This document shows positions 1 to 55,348 of a stretch of 64,000 nt of DNA, one piece after another (position 1 is the stretch's first letter; each line of letters starts with the position of its first letter). The stretch is from assembly GCA_034508935.3 (NCBI GenBank), contig CM067444.1, positions 50,111,273 through 50,175,272 of the forward strand, given 5' to 3'. A model generated the notes under the pieces. It was given only the letters and a program-made list of their open reading frames with translations. It did no database searches and had not been told where the DNA came from. A program made the position numbers and the translations under genes. This DNA comes from Berghia stephanieae (Eukaryota; Mollusca; Gastropoda; Nudibranchia; Aeolidiidae).

Positions 1-1489
1 CAAGAGCATGCTCATTCACTGAGTTAGATGATATTGATGATAAACATGGAAATAAAATGAATGAACCAACCCGTTTTACCACATACTGCCAATGGTAACA
101 TATTTTGTAAAGTCAAAATAACAACACAAAACATATTGAATTCAATTATTATGAAAATCCTTTTCTAATAGAAGGTCCTAGAAAGTTGTCCAAACACAGT
201 CAAAGCCATAACATGGTTATGAGTTAGACATAAGATTATAGTCTGAGACGCTACAGCTTGTGGACGCTGAGCACACAGCATGATCTTTCTTTTTTATTAT
301 TTTATTTTTGTCATTTAGTGTCTCTAACTTTTTCCCTAGTACCCTATTCATTCATGAAAAAAACTCAAAACAATCAAACAAAATTAAAAAACAGATTTAT
401 TGATAAGACATTGAATCATCCACCGACCCCGCCACCCATCCCCATTTAAACAGACAGACAAGACGGATATACATACATATACAAATAAATGTTGCAACTC
501 ATCAACACAAGTATCATTCTAAGACTAATAATACAAGAAAGATTGAAATAATTCATTGAGAACGTTAAATATGACAAAATACCATATCCTACATATGGAT
601 GCATTCAATACAGATTATGAATTATTAAACATGATGAGAAAAATACAATCGACAAAATTAGTACTCACAGCAAAAACAACTATATTTTCATTATTAGAAT
701 AATTTGACAATTGACATGAAAATGACAAAGAAAAAGAAAAAGATAAAAACACATTTAACCTGAAAGTCTACAACCGGAAGGCTGTAAACATTTATAGTAT
801 AGTCTGGTCATTTTACATGCACCACACGCACACATTCACATGCACTGATGGCATGCAATCAATCATTTTATTGGTGTATTGTACCATAATACAATATGCA
901 CAAAAAGTGCAGCTACTATGACAAAAAAAAAAAGAAGCAATTTATTATAATGCCTCGTTCTGACAAAACAAAAATGCCAGTTTCAAAATATAATAGTCAT
1001 ACAGATTAAAGGATTTAGAAAATCCTAATAATGCATAATATGAAATGTGCTTTGTACACCATCGGGTGTTCACGGATAGTTCTATCCATGACATAGACAA
1101 TTTCAAATTCAAATACATGCAACAACTCATTTTGATTCAAGTCTGAGACAAGTATAAAATAAAATTGTACTTAAAACTCCAAACCGTCTCTTGACTACAC
1201 ACCCTTGGCTCATCTGCCCTTATCTTCAAAAGCCTTTTTTGTCTTAAGGGTTTACTCTATTAGTTATAAGTTTTTAAAGGTCTTCGGAATAATGCCATTT
1301 ATTCCCCTATTTGTACATTACAACTTCATGACATGTGAATGTAAAGATTAGTAAAAAAAAAAAGTTTATACGATAAATAGAATTATAAAGACCTATCTCT
1401 AACATTACACCAATACGAAGCACATACACATCTCATCTTAATATCTGATACATCAAAATCCACACTAATAAAATGTCCATCTTGTAATG

Positions 1490-1512
1490 CCCCCCCCCCC
1501 CCCCCCCCCCCC
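1490..1512. repeat. Poly(C), 23 bp
   Basis: Uninterrupted C run in the ULK downstream flank. Confidence 0.95.
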
Positions 1513-2610
1513 AACAACCTCCAGTATTACATATTGCCCACCATCGCTACTATATTTGAATCTTTTTTTTTTCCCTTTATCCAATCATAGAATATTGAAA
1601 TGGGGTTGAAGTTGAGAGATAAAACAACTTACATTTTCACCCATTATCTACCACGAGTGGTACCTGAATGACAAAAAAAAAGGATGTAGAAAATGCCACG
1701 GAGAGAAAGAAAATAAGAAAGAAAAAAAAAGTGAGAAACTGTACTGAGTGGCAGTAGAGAGATCTCAAAGAACAAGATTTTAAAAAATGATTTTCCTTTA
1801 TATTGTTTTCTTATCCTCGTCAAGCACCTGTTCCATCGACATAACAATAATACACAACAGCAATCACTTTGTCACATTCACATAGACGTTGGGAAAGGGA
1901 TAGTCTATATAATTCACTGATATCAAATCATCCTTGATTAGTCATTGGTCACACGACTTCAGTCCAATTTTGCTAAAGCTTCCAGTTTGCGGAAAAACCC
2001 TCAAATTTTGTACTTTTATACTTTAGACAGTTCGTATTCGAAACTTAATTTTTAAAACTTTGTTCCCACTAAGAATTTCTTCCTTTTCTTTTTCCAATCC
2101 TTTAAGACCAAGATTGGATTTCATATAAATTATCCATTTTATATCTTTTTGATAATAACTGAAATCCTAATAACTCCACGAGACACAAGGCTTCGGTTGA
2201 TTTACTATATCATCAATTGATCCAAATTTCACTCAGAATAAAATAAAAAGAGAGGCCTACCTCATCTCAATACAAGGGATTGAAGCCATGTGATCAATGA
2301 ATGACTAGGAGTGAATAGGAGTGAATAAAGACCGACCTAATTGATGTGAGACAGTTTTTAAGACGAGATACCGTAATTTTTTTTATAACAGCGACGATGA
2401 GGATGATGATGGTGATGATGATGATATTGCACTGAAGGGGAAAATGGACTGTACATCATCTATATATATTACATTTATTATTTTAAAGAGATGGATCACA
2501 CCTCAATTTTGTTAAAAGTTGAAAAGAGGGGTTGAGAGCTTTGAAGAGAGTTTGTTGATGCCATTCTAGCTTTTGTTTCTTAAGTTTAAATATTTGCTTC
2601 AACATATATA

Positions 2611-2761
2611 GAAAAAATAAGGATAGGTATTGAATTGTAAGCTTCAATTTATTAGATGAAGACAGATACTGTGGACATTTCAGGTTTCCCCTTTATCAAA
2701 AAGTATCTGTCTTCGTCTAGTAAATTGATGCTTACAATTCAATATTTATCATTATTTTTCC
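2611..2761. repeat. Long imperfect hairpin (about 60-bp arms)
   Basis: The left arm (about 2611-2670) and right arm (about 2703-2761) are reverse complements with only a few mismatches, separated by about 32 nt. The best-matched part centres on GAAGACAGATACT and TATTGAATTGTAAGC. It is either a foldback MITE remnant or a structured element in the ULK 3' region. Confidence 0.8.
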
Positions 2762-3627
2762 TTCGAGCTTCAAGCAGAAACATTTTCATTAGGTATTCAA
2801 AATATAAGTGAAATTGTCTACTACTACTCTCTGCAATAGTTCCTCATTCTTTCCACTTTTCCTCTTCTGAATTCAATTATAATTTATTTAAATACCCTGT
2901 ACATTACCACAGCAATAAAAAGTAATCACAATGCGTTATTGAAAAATGTTTCGCATTGCACAACACTAGTCACATCATGTCTTATCACATCATGATTAGC
3001 AATTACAATATGAGTGAATCCAATGTGAAATTTACACCAATGGTCCCCAAGCCTTGGGCAGTCCACAAGAAACATTGAATGAATATCTCCTGAGTTAACG
3101 TTTTTTGTTTGTTTCGTTTCATTTACAGGCTAAATACTAGCATGTTGTTTGCTTTCACTGTAAACCATTCTGAAGGCCTATAACTACAACATATTTTTAA
3201 AAATTATGCCCTTCCGCCACGACATCATAAGATATCACCGCCTAGGCATTCCACGAAGAATACAGATAATTCATAAAACAAGATGACTAATGTCAACAGG
3301 AATCACCCATGTTGTCACAACATGAAAAGAAAACTCTCCTTTAACATGAGGATAGTTTGGTGGTTTTTCTTCTTTTCAATGCTGTAGTTAAGTCACATTA
3401 AATTCACTCATATCCTAACATGTTGACAATGAAAAGGCATACAGCATGTGTTTGCAAAAGATAAGTATTTGTATAAAAAATGAGAATGGCGGATAAGAGG
3501 GTGATTTCTGTTCACCCTGCAATCACAACCAAAAACATCACAGGCTGGAATTGAAAATTACTGCTTTAAAAAGGGGGGTAGAGGAATGAAGAGTTCTCTA
3601 TACCATGATTCCACGTTTTGAAAAAAT

Positions 3628-3815
3628 TATGCCAAATAAACATAATGCGAAAATTGCAATCCGATGCCATATATAAATAAGGCAAAAACTGCATCTAATG
3701 CCAAATATGATTATGCAATAATTGCAATCAGATTCCAAATATGAATAATGCAAAAATTGCCTCTGATATCAAAAGCAATTAATGCAAAATTGCAATCTGA
3801 TGCCAAATATAATTA
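3628..3815. repeat. Minisatellite, about 45-bp unit, about 4 copies
   Basis: Degenerate direct repeats of the pattern ATGCAAAAATTGCAATCTGATGCCAAATAT, varying between copies. No coding or promoter signal seen. Confidence 0.75.
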
Positions 3816-4158
3816 ACTTGATTCTTGTGAGTAAGTCTAAAGTCTCCTTTAGATATTGTATACTTTTTTGGATCACCATCTGATTCTCACTTTAAAAGTG
3901 AAAACACTAATGGAAATGTTAAATCTAAAGGCTGAATCTTTTCTGTTTTTCAATATATTTCTTTGAAAGACTGATAACACAGTACATAAAATGGTATAAA
4001 ATAAACTATCATTTGAGGAAAAAAAAAATAAAAATAGCCAGACAAGCAAGAAATGACAACTATGACACACTGCAGGAATGAGTGGACACATAAAAAGCTG
4101 GGATGTAATATGTTCACCCACACAACTTCCACTCTGTGCATGTCAGCGGTGACACATA

Positions 4159-4335
4159 CAGTGGAATCCTGATAAAGCCAACACTGCAGGACCAGAAAGA
4201 TTGGTTCACTATATAAGCAGGGTTGACTTTATCAATAAAACACAGATTAAGAACGGAAAATTTGGGACCAACAAAAAGTATTGACTTTAAGCAGAAGTTG
4301 ATTTTAAGAGTGTTTACTTTATTCGGTTTCCACTG
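4159..4335. mobile_element. TA-flanked MITE (Tc1/mariner-pogo type), copy 1
   Basis: Terminal inverted repeats of about 28 bp (left CAGTGGAATCCTGATAAAG; right end reversed CAGTGGAAACCGAATAAAG) flanked on both sides by TA, the target duplication of Tc1/mariner elements. 177 bp with no coding capacity. A related copy lies at 30661-30828. The superfamily is inferred from ends and target site only. Confidence 0.7.
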
Positions 4336-6029
4336 TAACTGTAATAATGCTATTGTACAGTTTGATGAGAATCTCAAGATTTGATACTCTTTATATCTTG
4401 GTTTTCATGACTAGAAGTGAAGACATCAAATGATACCTGTTAGTTTGTATTACAAATGACATAGTGGTTAATTCATACATCTATACAAATAGTTTGGCAT
4501 GCAACACTGTGGAGTTGTGAATTCATAATGAACTATTTACACTTTAATGTACACGATATTCATATCATTGCATCTACTAACTATGCAAGTGACTGCTACA
4601 ACGCCATGTCTATTTTTAGCAAAAACTTGAGCACAACATGGCATATGTTGTTTACATAATTAGAAATGGACATAGACAATTGCCCAAAAACCTACTCCAA
4701 TTATGGAGCACCGAACGAAAAGTCATTTTCCAGTTAGCACTTAATCTTTAAATGTACTTGAAATTGTAGCTACTTATTGCTAAGTTAGAGACGACTGCCC
4801 GTGATATTCTCACACCTCAGGAAGATCTACAATATAGGACAATTTTGATAAATTATTTTTAGCTACCATCAATCTTTTATATGTTAACATTCTTGAGTTC
4901 ACCCTCATTGAAAATCGACCAAATCTGTTCGATTTTCCATGCATATGAACTCGAGAGAGTTAATCATCTCAACCTGATATTACGTCAGCTGTGCTAGATG
5001 TCTAAAGTGAATCTAAATTTGAAAAAAAAAAAAACAAGAATTCCAAAATTTGAGTTGTTACTGTTTTGTAATTTTCGTTGTTGCTTTTTTATTTTGGGGT
5101 GATTTTTATTTTTTGTATTTTCTTTTTCCCTGGAACAAGGTGACAAAAATAGATGTAGAATTCTAAAGGAAATATGAATTTAACCCAAATTTCATAATTT
5201 AGCCTGAAAATTCTATTTTAATATTTTAAACATACAGATCATCATGACGTAATATAAGACTAAGACCAAGGGCGACATTTCTGTGATCACAGCCATCCCA
5301 TCCCTTATGTTGATACTATGTACAATGTACAATCCCTTATCTTCGCAAACGTTTACATCACAAGTCAGTGATAACCCATAATGGAACCCCCTTTTTGGTG
5401 AATATATCTTAGGGGTTTACACAAGTCAGTTGGGAAATTATGAGGACATCTCGAAAAATGATATATAGGCAATTGACAATGAGTGCTGAATGTAATTTCC
5501 TTTTACTCTTTTTTCTGTAACCAATTAGGATGGTAATTTAAAATCTATTTGAAATTTATAGCATAATATTTTTAAAAAGCAACAGTTGTTTGTTTATTTT
5601 GTTTAATAAGCACCCGTAGTCAACCACTAAACATATTTTTGACATGGCCTAAAACACTCAGACTATGGTGTATGAGATAAAATATTTTACAAAAAGCAAT
5701 AGCCTGTATCATATTCTCTAAATCAGGAGTGGACTCAATGAGGTTTTCCACTCCAAAAGTTTAGCTGGGATCAATATATTATAATAGTTTGGATTTTTTA
5801 ATTTTCAAATTACGCATCAAATCAACTGTAATACTCAGTCAACTTAGATAAAGGAGAAATATATATATATTAATTTTACAATTGTTTAGACTTTATATTA
5901 AATACACTGTCTTGATAAGGTATGTACATTATAATGGTAGAACTGTAGTATATCATGTAATTATATTGTTTGTTATTAAAGCCTTCTCGTTACTGTATTG
6001 ATGGTGAGGTATGGTTTTGTTGATTTGAT

Positions 6030-6037
6030 ACATATAA

Positions 6038-6082
<45 letters not shown>

Positions 6083-6101
6083 GAAGAGATGTGCAGTGGT
6101 A

Positions 6102-6176
<75 letters not shown>
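6030..6176. repeat. (AT)n microsatellite, two blocks
   Basis: Two pure AT blocks (about 6040-6079 and 6102-6175) separated by a short unique segment. Open frames across it are artefacts of the repeat. Confidence 0.95.
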
Positions 6177-6177
<1 letters not shown>

Positions 6178-7088
6178 TGTTACATATCAACATGTTATCA
6201 TTACAATAGGTGTACCAGGTGTCCAAATGATCACAATTACACAGCCAAGTGTAAAAATATACAAATGCAAAAAATATTAAAATCTCGATTCTCATTAAAT
6301 TCTCATTATCTTTATCAATTCGTCATCATCTGTTGACACATTAGTGACTTTGACTTTTTCATCCATTATGCCTTTTGCCCAGCAAAACAGGGAGCAGTTC
6401 CTGTTTGACCTTTCCCTTACAATCTGTTTAAGATTCTTACGTACAAATCTCCCAATGCTTTCGTGTGCTTCTTTCCCGCAAATGTTCATACATTGGGTCC
6501 TTCAATGCCCTCCATTAAGATTACCCTTAAAGTTTTAGTTACCTTTGTATTATTACAAGAATAGGTTTTGGTTTTATCCTGATTCGTGACAAGAATGGAT
6601 TTATCCTTCTACTCACAATCATATAAATCATAATTTCAATTCTTTCAAATCTCTATCTGTCTAAGATGTAGTATTTTTTATCGTGTTTTATAAATATCAT
6701 TGCTTTAAAATCCTAATACTTTAAATAGACTTGTGGTTCAATAATGTAACAAAAACATTTCCTCAATGTTCCACAACAATTCAAAAAACAAATCAGTATA
6801 CAAGCTAAAATTGGAAAAAAAGAATTTTCCAAATTGGTGTCTGCACTGAACATTCATTATACTTCGACAGAATAACAATTCGGACACTTCCTTTGTTGCA
6901 TAATAGCCCAAACTTGATCCCTTATATTACTTATAGGGAGTACTTTTCCTATTTTAAATATCTAGATAAATTTAACAAATCAGGTACCATACATTTATCA
7001 ATTTATGTGTGATGGATGATGCTGTCATGTACTATTGCCTGTGTGTAGTTGGAGGTGTGTGAGTGATGGTGGTCATACTAATGACACA

Positions 7089-49694
<42,606 letters not shown>

Positions 49695-49734
49695 TGCTAA
49701 TTATAACTATGGCAACTAGTTGCAGGCTTTATTT
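49695..49734 (-). other. ULK 5' UTR segment with upstream splice acceptor
   Basis: Between the ULK ATG and a strong acceptor (gtccacag at 49735-49736) lie about 40 nt with an in-frame TAG next to the ATG. This suggests exon 1 starts here as the second transcript exon, with a non-coding first exon further upstream. Inference from splice consensus only. Confidence 0.55.
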
Positions 49735-51260
49735 CTGTGGACACAGTTAAAATATAAATCATAATAAAAAGAAAGAGGTCCAAATCAACAGCAAGCAAGT
49801 AAAGTAATAAAATAAGCAATTAACACATTGTGACAAATTTTATGTGGTATGAGCCCTGGCATTCCAAAAAGTCTCTTTACCCATCTTTTAGCTTGCATCA
49901 TTATAATTACAGTATAGCCCGCTTATACTTGTAACGACATCCTCTCTATATATCCACATGGAGTTCAGGCCCTGATTATTTTCCATAAAAATCATTAATA
50001 TTACAAAAAACTCACCATAACATATATATCTAGGTAAAATCTCTTATAGCCCAACATTGATATGGCAGTAATCGCCAACTACAAAATCGACATTCAATGC
50101 AAGATTTCTGGTCCAACGAAATAACTTGCTTTCTGGCCAATAATATCCCATAGATTTAGCTAATGAGAATGCTTGAATGACAAAGTCCCCTCTGGGCCAG
50201 TTGATGTGGGCATTCTCCATGGGTGAGGCAAAGCAAGACAAAAACCTAGCTAACCTGGGGCTTCTTGTTGCACAAGCATTCATTTGATCGACTGCCATGG
50301 CATAATAAATGCCAGCTAGAGAAAGCTCCACACTAGTAGAAAACGTCTGTTATAAAAAATACTGCATTATCAACCAGCTACCTTTATCTCTCATCGCTGA
50401 AAATGCTCACAAATGCAATAGTGAATCAGTATGTCCTACTTCTACGAAGTTGAAGAGAAAAGTGACGGTGATGAGCAGTGGTCGACTGGCTAAGAGTGTT
50501 TGTGCAACTCACACCTAAGCTAGCTTTTTATCTTGCTTTGTCTAACAAATGGCAAGATCATCGAGGATTCCCCATAACTTGACCAAGATCATTAAGAAAT
50601 GAGAGAACATCAAAAAGCATGAATTGAACCATAGAGAAAACAATAGGAGCAACACATCAACATCGTGGCCTATCATTATAGATCAGACAAAGATAACTGT
50701 AGACAAGCCAGGAGCAAATTTTCAAGCAAGCAACTACTGGCTCTGTTGTTTCCAGAAGTGACATGGCACTGTTGTCAAGGTAGCCTTCTTCGGATGAAAA
50801 CACCATTGCAGATGGCTGGGAAAATACACCATAACGTCAAGTTGACTATACTAATTGAATCGGTATGCTGATAGTAAGAAAATGCGTGTACTAATTAGAA
50901 GTTGTAGTAGAAACCCTTTCCATGAGGCATGAGGTCAACTCACAACTCAGTGATTTTGAGTACCGAATTTTCAGATAGAACAAATACAAATCACAAAATT
51001 TCTTTTCTGAATGAAAATGGCTGTTTTGTTTTTTTCATTAAAAAAAGTCTCTTACTCTTTGAAAGAACTTACTAAAGTAGACAAGAGTAGAAAGTGGTTG
51101 GCATGACACAACAATTAAAAACTGTTTACTATTCTATTGCCACTTCTATCTACTACAACAACAACAACAAAAAGTAAAAGTAAAAAAGGGTTCATTTCAT
51201 TCATATCTACTCTCCTCTCAAGTGTCAAGTGTTGATAGGTTATTATTATTAATACGGACT
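49735..51260. other. Upstream flank of ULK, no gene recognised
   Basis: AT-rich. A 95-codon minus-strand frame at 50044-50331 has non-repetitive composition, but I recognise no family in it and see no splice context. No promoter could be placed with confidence. Confidence 0.5.
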
Positions 51261-51290
51261 GACTATTTTCACCGTACGGTGAAAATAGTC
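51261..51290. repeat. Perfect 30-bp palindrome
   Basis: Half-site GACTATTTTCACCGT is followed at once by its exact reverse complement; core ACCGTACGGT. No spacer and no mismatch. Confidence 0.95.
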
Positions 51291-51597
51291 TACCAAGCCA
51301 TTAGCTTGTGGCGATAACTTATTCGGATGGTTTTCGATGTTCTAGAGTTCTATTGTTCAGTCCAGTTCTCGTCTCACACTCACCCATCATCATTCCTCCT
51401 TCGACTCTTGAGCCAGCCCAATGACAATGAATGATAGAGTAAATATCTTACCACAGAAGTTGATATGCTAGATAATATAGAGGGAACAGACTGAAGTATC
51501 ATATGACACCAATGGTCTCAGAATCTGTCTAGATCCAGATTCAATCCTTTGAACGCAAATTCAACTGTAACTTTAACATGATGATGATGATGCTCAC

Positions 51598-51650
51598 CTT
51601 CTTTTGTTTTCCCCTGTTCTTGATCTTGCCCTATATTTTCATTCATCGAA
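51598..51650 (-). other. Candidate upstream ULK first exon (end only)
   Basis: A consensus donor (AAG|gtgagc) ends a stretch reading ATG AAT GAA...; the short frame MNENIGQDQEQGKTKE is open up to the donor. If joined to the acceptor at 49735, the frame would close at the TAG just before the ULK ATG, making it an upstream ORF. The 5' boundary is not visible. Weak evidence. Confidence 0.2.
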
Positions 51651-51881
51651 AGGATTATTTCACAAAGTCTGACTTAATTCCACATTATACAAAAACATTT
51701 TAAATTATAAAAACAAACAGTAATAACATGGAGAATATTACAAAATTACATGATTATAACATTTCCACAATTTCATCGAATATCCTCATTGAAATCATAT
51801 AAGAATCACTCCATCCAATTTTATTATAATAACCATCCACTGAGAATAAAGGGCCAAAACTCCTTTCCACTTTCCACAGAC

Positions 51882-52375
51882 CAGGGTTGCCAGATTATTT
51901 TTCAACAAAATGCCAGGAGAAGACTCAAAAATGCCAAAACACTCAAAAAGATGCCAAAGTCTGTTGACTCCCACCCCCACTAAGAAAACTACTCACTTTT
52001 GATAGACAATTTACTATCATATCCTGGTGGCTTGCGTGTTTTCTTTTCTTTTTCTTTTCTTTTTTTTTTTTGTTTTTTTTTTTTTGAATTATACTAAATT
52101 TCCTGTTGGGGTAATTATTTACCTACTGACTACTAAGTCGAGTGCTAAACCACTACACCACGGTTGGATTTTAAGAATGAAAAAGAAATGTGAAGATGTT
52201 TGTTTTTACGCGTTTAGAAATAATTAAGAAAAGGTGTCATTTGAAGTATAATATACAAGAAAAGAAAATGCCAAATGAAAATGCCAAATGCCAAATGATT
52301 TTTCTAATGCCAAACGGTTTTCAAAATGCCAGATTTTTGGAATCTGGCATTTAAAATGCCAAACTGGCAACCCTG
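51882..52375 (+). mobile_element. hAT-like non-autonomous element (MITE), copy A
   Basis: 494 bp, ends CAGGGTTGCCAG and CTGGCAACCCTG (perfect 12-bp inverted repeats), flanked by a perfect 8-bp duplication ccacagac (51874-51881 and 52376-52383). CAGGG-type ends plus 8-bp target duplication are the hAT signature. The interior repeats ATGCCAAA/TTTGGCAT many times. A tRNA-like box A (GTGGTGTAGTGGTTTAGCAC, on minus) sits near 52130-52165. No transposase. Confidence 0.88.
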
Positions 52376-53081
52376 CCACAGACTACGCTCTGTTCAATGT
52401 GCAGTTCGATAACTCTCACTCACTTCTCCACCTGATTATGTTTGGGTTTTTGACCTCTTTACTTCTTCGGAATGAAGTGTAGTACAATATAGTCCTTCAC
52501 ACATACTATTGTTTTGTTTTCAAACTGTTTTCTTTTTCTTAAACTAAGATTTTTAATGGTGTGATTATCCAGACTTAAGTCAAGCTCGTCAACCATTACC
52601 AAATACAAGATATAGATGCGTATCACTGGTGTGAGATTATAATCCGTAAATCAGTGCGCCATACGATTTTGTTTCTGTTTTGGCATCACTCCTTGTGACC
52701 ACATTGGCTTATTTCAACCAACTACTGTATTAAATTGTTGAAAAGGATCGCAGGTGTAGGCATTGACTAGAGAGGGGCAGACATGGCAAGAGCCGCCCTT
52801 TATTGGCTAATCGCTGCCATTTTGTTTTAGATGTATGAAAGAATCGGATGAATCGTGAATAGATAGAGATCGACGATATATGGGGTTGCCTGAAGACTGA
52901 CAGTGTAAAAATACTTGAGAAAACCGTAAACATTGGAATTTTGGGGACAGAACACACGCATTGTCAGCAAAAATGGCATTTTTTAAAAAAAATTTAAATG
53001 CAGTGAGGGTGTGATGAAAGTGTATTAACTTCAAGGTCGATCAACCCGGTCAGCAATCCATCCATCTATCAATCGATTCTT

Positions 53082-53082
53082 C

Positions 53083-53179
<97 letters not shown>

Positions 53180-53222
53180 GACGACGACGACGACGACGAC
53201 CACGACCACGACCACGACGACA
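53082..53222. repeat. (CTA)n then (CGA)n trinucleotide tract
   Basis: About 100 bp of CTA/ACT followed by ACG/ACC triplets. Confidence 0.95.
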
Positions 53223-53565
53223 ACGATGAGATAGAAAGAGAAAGGAGGGGTGTGTTCTTCTCTTGTCCTCTCACCATCGATGATATAGACTTGTCTACAT
53301 GGTTTGCATGTTCTTCACATTTCACATATAGTTATACTAACAATAGGTATGTGTCATCATAAGTTAGAGAGACTGATCAGCAAGTTCAAAGAGTCTCATA
53401 CGTGTAACATCAAAAAGAAATGTTGATCGTCTCCACAGAATTCATCAAGATTCATACTGTTATTATGCCGATTCCCGACTGATGGACATATTATGATTTT
53501 TCATTTTCTATCAGACAATTAGAAGGGCATAGAAATTGACAGTTTTATTCAGTTGATTGAAGATG

Positions 53566-53566
<1 letters not shown>

Positions 53567-53621
<55 letters not shown>
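53567..53621. repeat. (GA)n microsatellite
   Basis: About 55 bp, upstream of the ULK coding start. Confidence 0.93.
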
Positions 53622-53625
<4 letters not shown>

Positions 53626-53712
53626 GGAGGCGGGATTAAAATGCTGGAGAAGAAGACAGATGGGGTGGGGCGGATAGAAAAGAGCCATTTAGATTATTTG
53701 ACTGTTTGTTGT

Positions 53713-53740
53713 TGTAGTAGTAGTAGTAGTAGTAGTAGTA

Positions 53741-53796
<56 letters not shown>

Positions 53797-53806
53797 ATAG
53801 TAGCAG
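53713..53806. repeat. (GTA)n microsatellite
   Basis: About 90 bp of GTA/AGT triplets, directly before the inverted-repeat copy A at 53807. Confidence 0.95.
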
Positions 53807-53989
53807 TAATTTAATTACTAACGAAAGAGTGAAAATGGAGAGATTTCGGATGGGAACAATAAAGACAGTGGACGTTTCGGGTACAAACCCTTCGTCAGCC
53901 CAACAATAGACAAATAAACATGGAAAACAAATAAGATAAAATGCAATATAATTTTATCGTCTGTGCTCAATGATGGTTTGAGTATGAAT
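53807..53989 (+). repeat. Interspersed repeat, arm A of an inverted pair
   Basis: Contains GGACGTTTCGGGTACAAACC and CTTCGTCAGCCCAACAATAG. Nearly identical, in reverse complement, to 55115-55301, and similar in direct orientation to 54889-55066. Begins AATTTAATTACTAACGAAAG, matching the end of arm C reversed. Confidence 0.85.
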
Positions 53990-54311
53990 GTATTGGTGGT
54001 GGTGTAGGTGGTAGTAATAGCACTGACAGTATAGATCAACATTTTCATTTCATGCAGAACAAGTCACCAAGAAAGCATAATTATTTGCTCTTATACTTTA
54101 GCAGTGTCCATCACTGCCTATCGCCAGGAACTTATTCACACTGACTACGATTGGGGTGGTCAAATGCATTACAAAATGGGCGTTATCAGTGTCACTCACT
54201 CTGTCGTGGGTCACGCTTAACACTGCTTAAGAAAGAGTGGCCCGTCTTCGTTCCAGGGATGGCAAACTTAATTGGACAACATGGTTATTCAAGAATTGAG
54301 TGTGAAGGGCT

Positions 54312-54312
<1 letters not shown>

Positions 54313-54348
<36 letters not shown>

Positions 54349-54453
54349 TGATAGATAGATAGATAGATAGATAGATGGATGGATGGATGTACAGATGGAT
54401 GGATGGGTGAGTGAATGGATGGATAGATAGATAGGTAGGTAGATTGATAGTTT

Positions 54454-54536
<83 letters not shown>

Positions 54537-54583
54537 TGATAAATAATAGGTAGATAGATAGAGATGGATATATAAACAGATAC

Positions 54584-54680
<97 letters not shown>
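54313..54680. repeat. (GATA)n microsatellite array
   Basis: About 370 bp of GATA/GATG with short interruptions. Open frames through it are repeat artefacts. Confidence 0.97.
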
Positions 54681-54681
<1 letters not shown>

Positions 54682-54888
54682 CCGAGTAAAAAAGTCCCTC
54701 TCTCTCTTGTCTAGTGTCGGTATGTGTCTCATACTCATTTCTTTTGCTATCATTGCTATTAATTTAAGCCCGATCAATGGAGCTGGACCTAAAATGTACA
54801 TAATAAAAGTACAATACAATGTTTCTAATTTAGTTTATCATTGTAACCCTGACCTTTAAAAAAATCCGTCAACAATGGCATGGTGGTT

Positions 54889-55301
54889 AGAGTATGAATG
54901 AATGAGACGATGAAAGAATGAAAATGGAGAGGCTCGGATTGGGACAATACAGACAATGGACGTTTCGGGTACAAGCCCTTTGTCAGCACAACAATAAACA
55001 AATGAACGTGGGAAACAAATAGAATATAATATATAATTCAAAATAACTTGTATCGTCTGTATTCAATACTGTATTGTTCCCATCTGAAGCCTCGCCATTT
55101 TTACTCTTTCACCGTTTCATTCATACTCAAACTATCATTGAGCACAGAGGATAAAATTATATTGCATTTTATCTTATTTGTTTTCCATGTTCATTTGTCT
55201 ATTGTTGGGCTGACGAAGGGTTTGTACCCGAAACGTCCACTGTCTTTTTTGTTCCCATCCGAAGTCTCTCCATTTTCACTCTTTCGTTAGTAATTAAATT
55301 T
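54889..55301. repeat. Interspersed repeat, copies B (direct) and C (inverted), back to back
   Basis: Copy B (about 54889-55066) reads GACGTTTCGGGTACAAGCCC on +. Copy C (about 55067-55301) reads the same element on - (GGGTTTGTACCCGAAACGTC). Together with arm A they make a foldback-like arrangement around the GATA array. Confidence 0.82.
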
Positions 55302-55348
55302 GGCTAGAGATTTGGCTGTAAACAACGAATAAGAAAACGTATCTGAAG

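Larger units (their letters stand above)
1..7088. other. Presumed 3' UTR and downstream flank of ULK
   Basis: AT-rich, with no open frame of coding character on either strand. I see a poly(C) run, a long hairpin, a minisatellite, one MITE and (AT)n (listed separately). No convincing minus-strand AATAAA lies just past the stop; the first candidate (TTTATT on +) is near 5593, so the 3' UTR may be over 1 kb or use a variant signal. Where the transcript ends cannot be told. Confidence 0.5.

Noticed and set aside
5990-6295. IYIYIY ORFs on both strands
   Set aside because: Translation of the (AT)n tract.
50044-50331. 95-codon minus-strand ORF upstream of ULK
   Set aside because: Normal-looking composition, but no family recognised, no splice context that links it to ULK, and no support for a gene.
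54289-54819. 176-codon minus-strand ORF rich in YLSIYLSI
   Set aside because: Pure translation of the GATA microsatellite.
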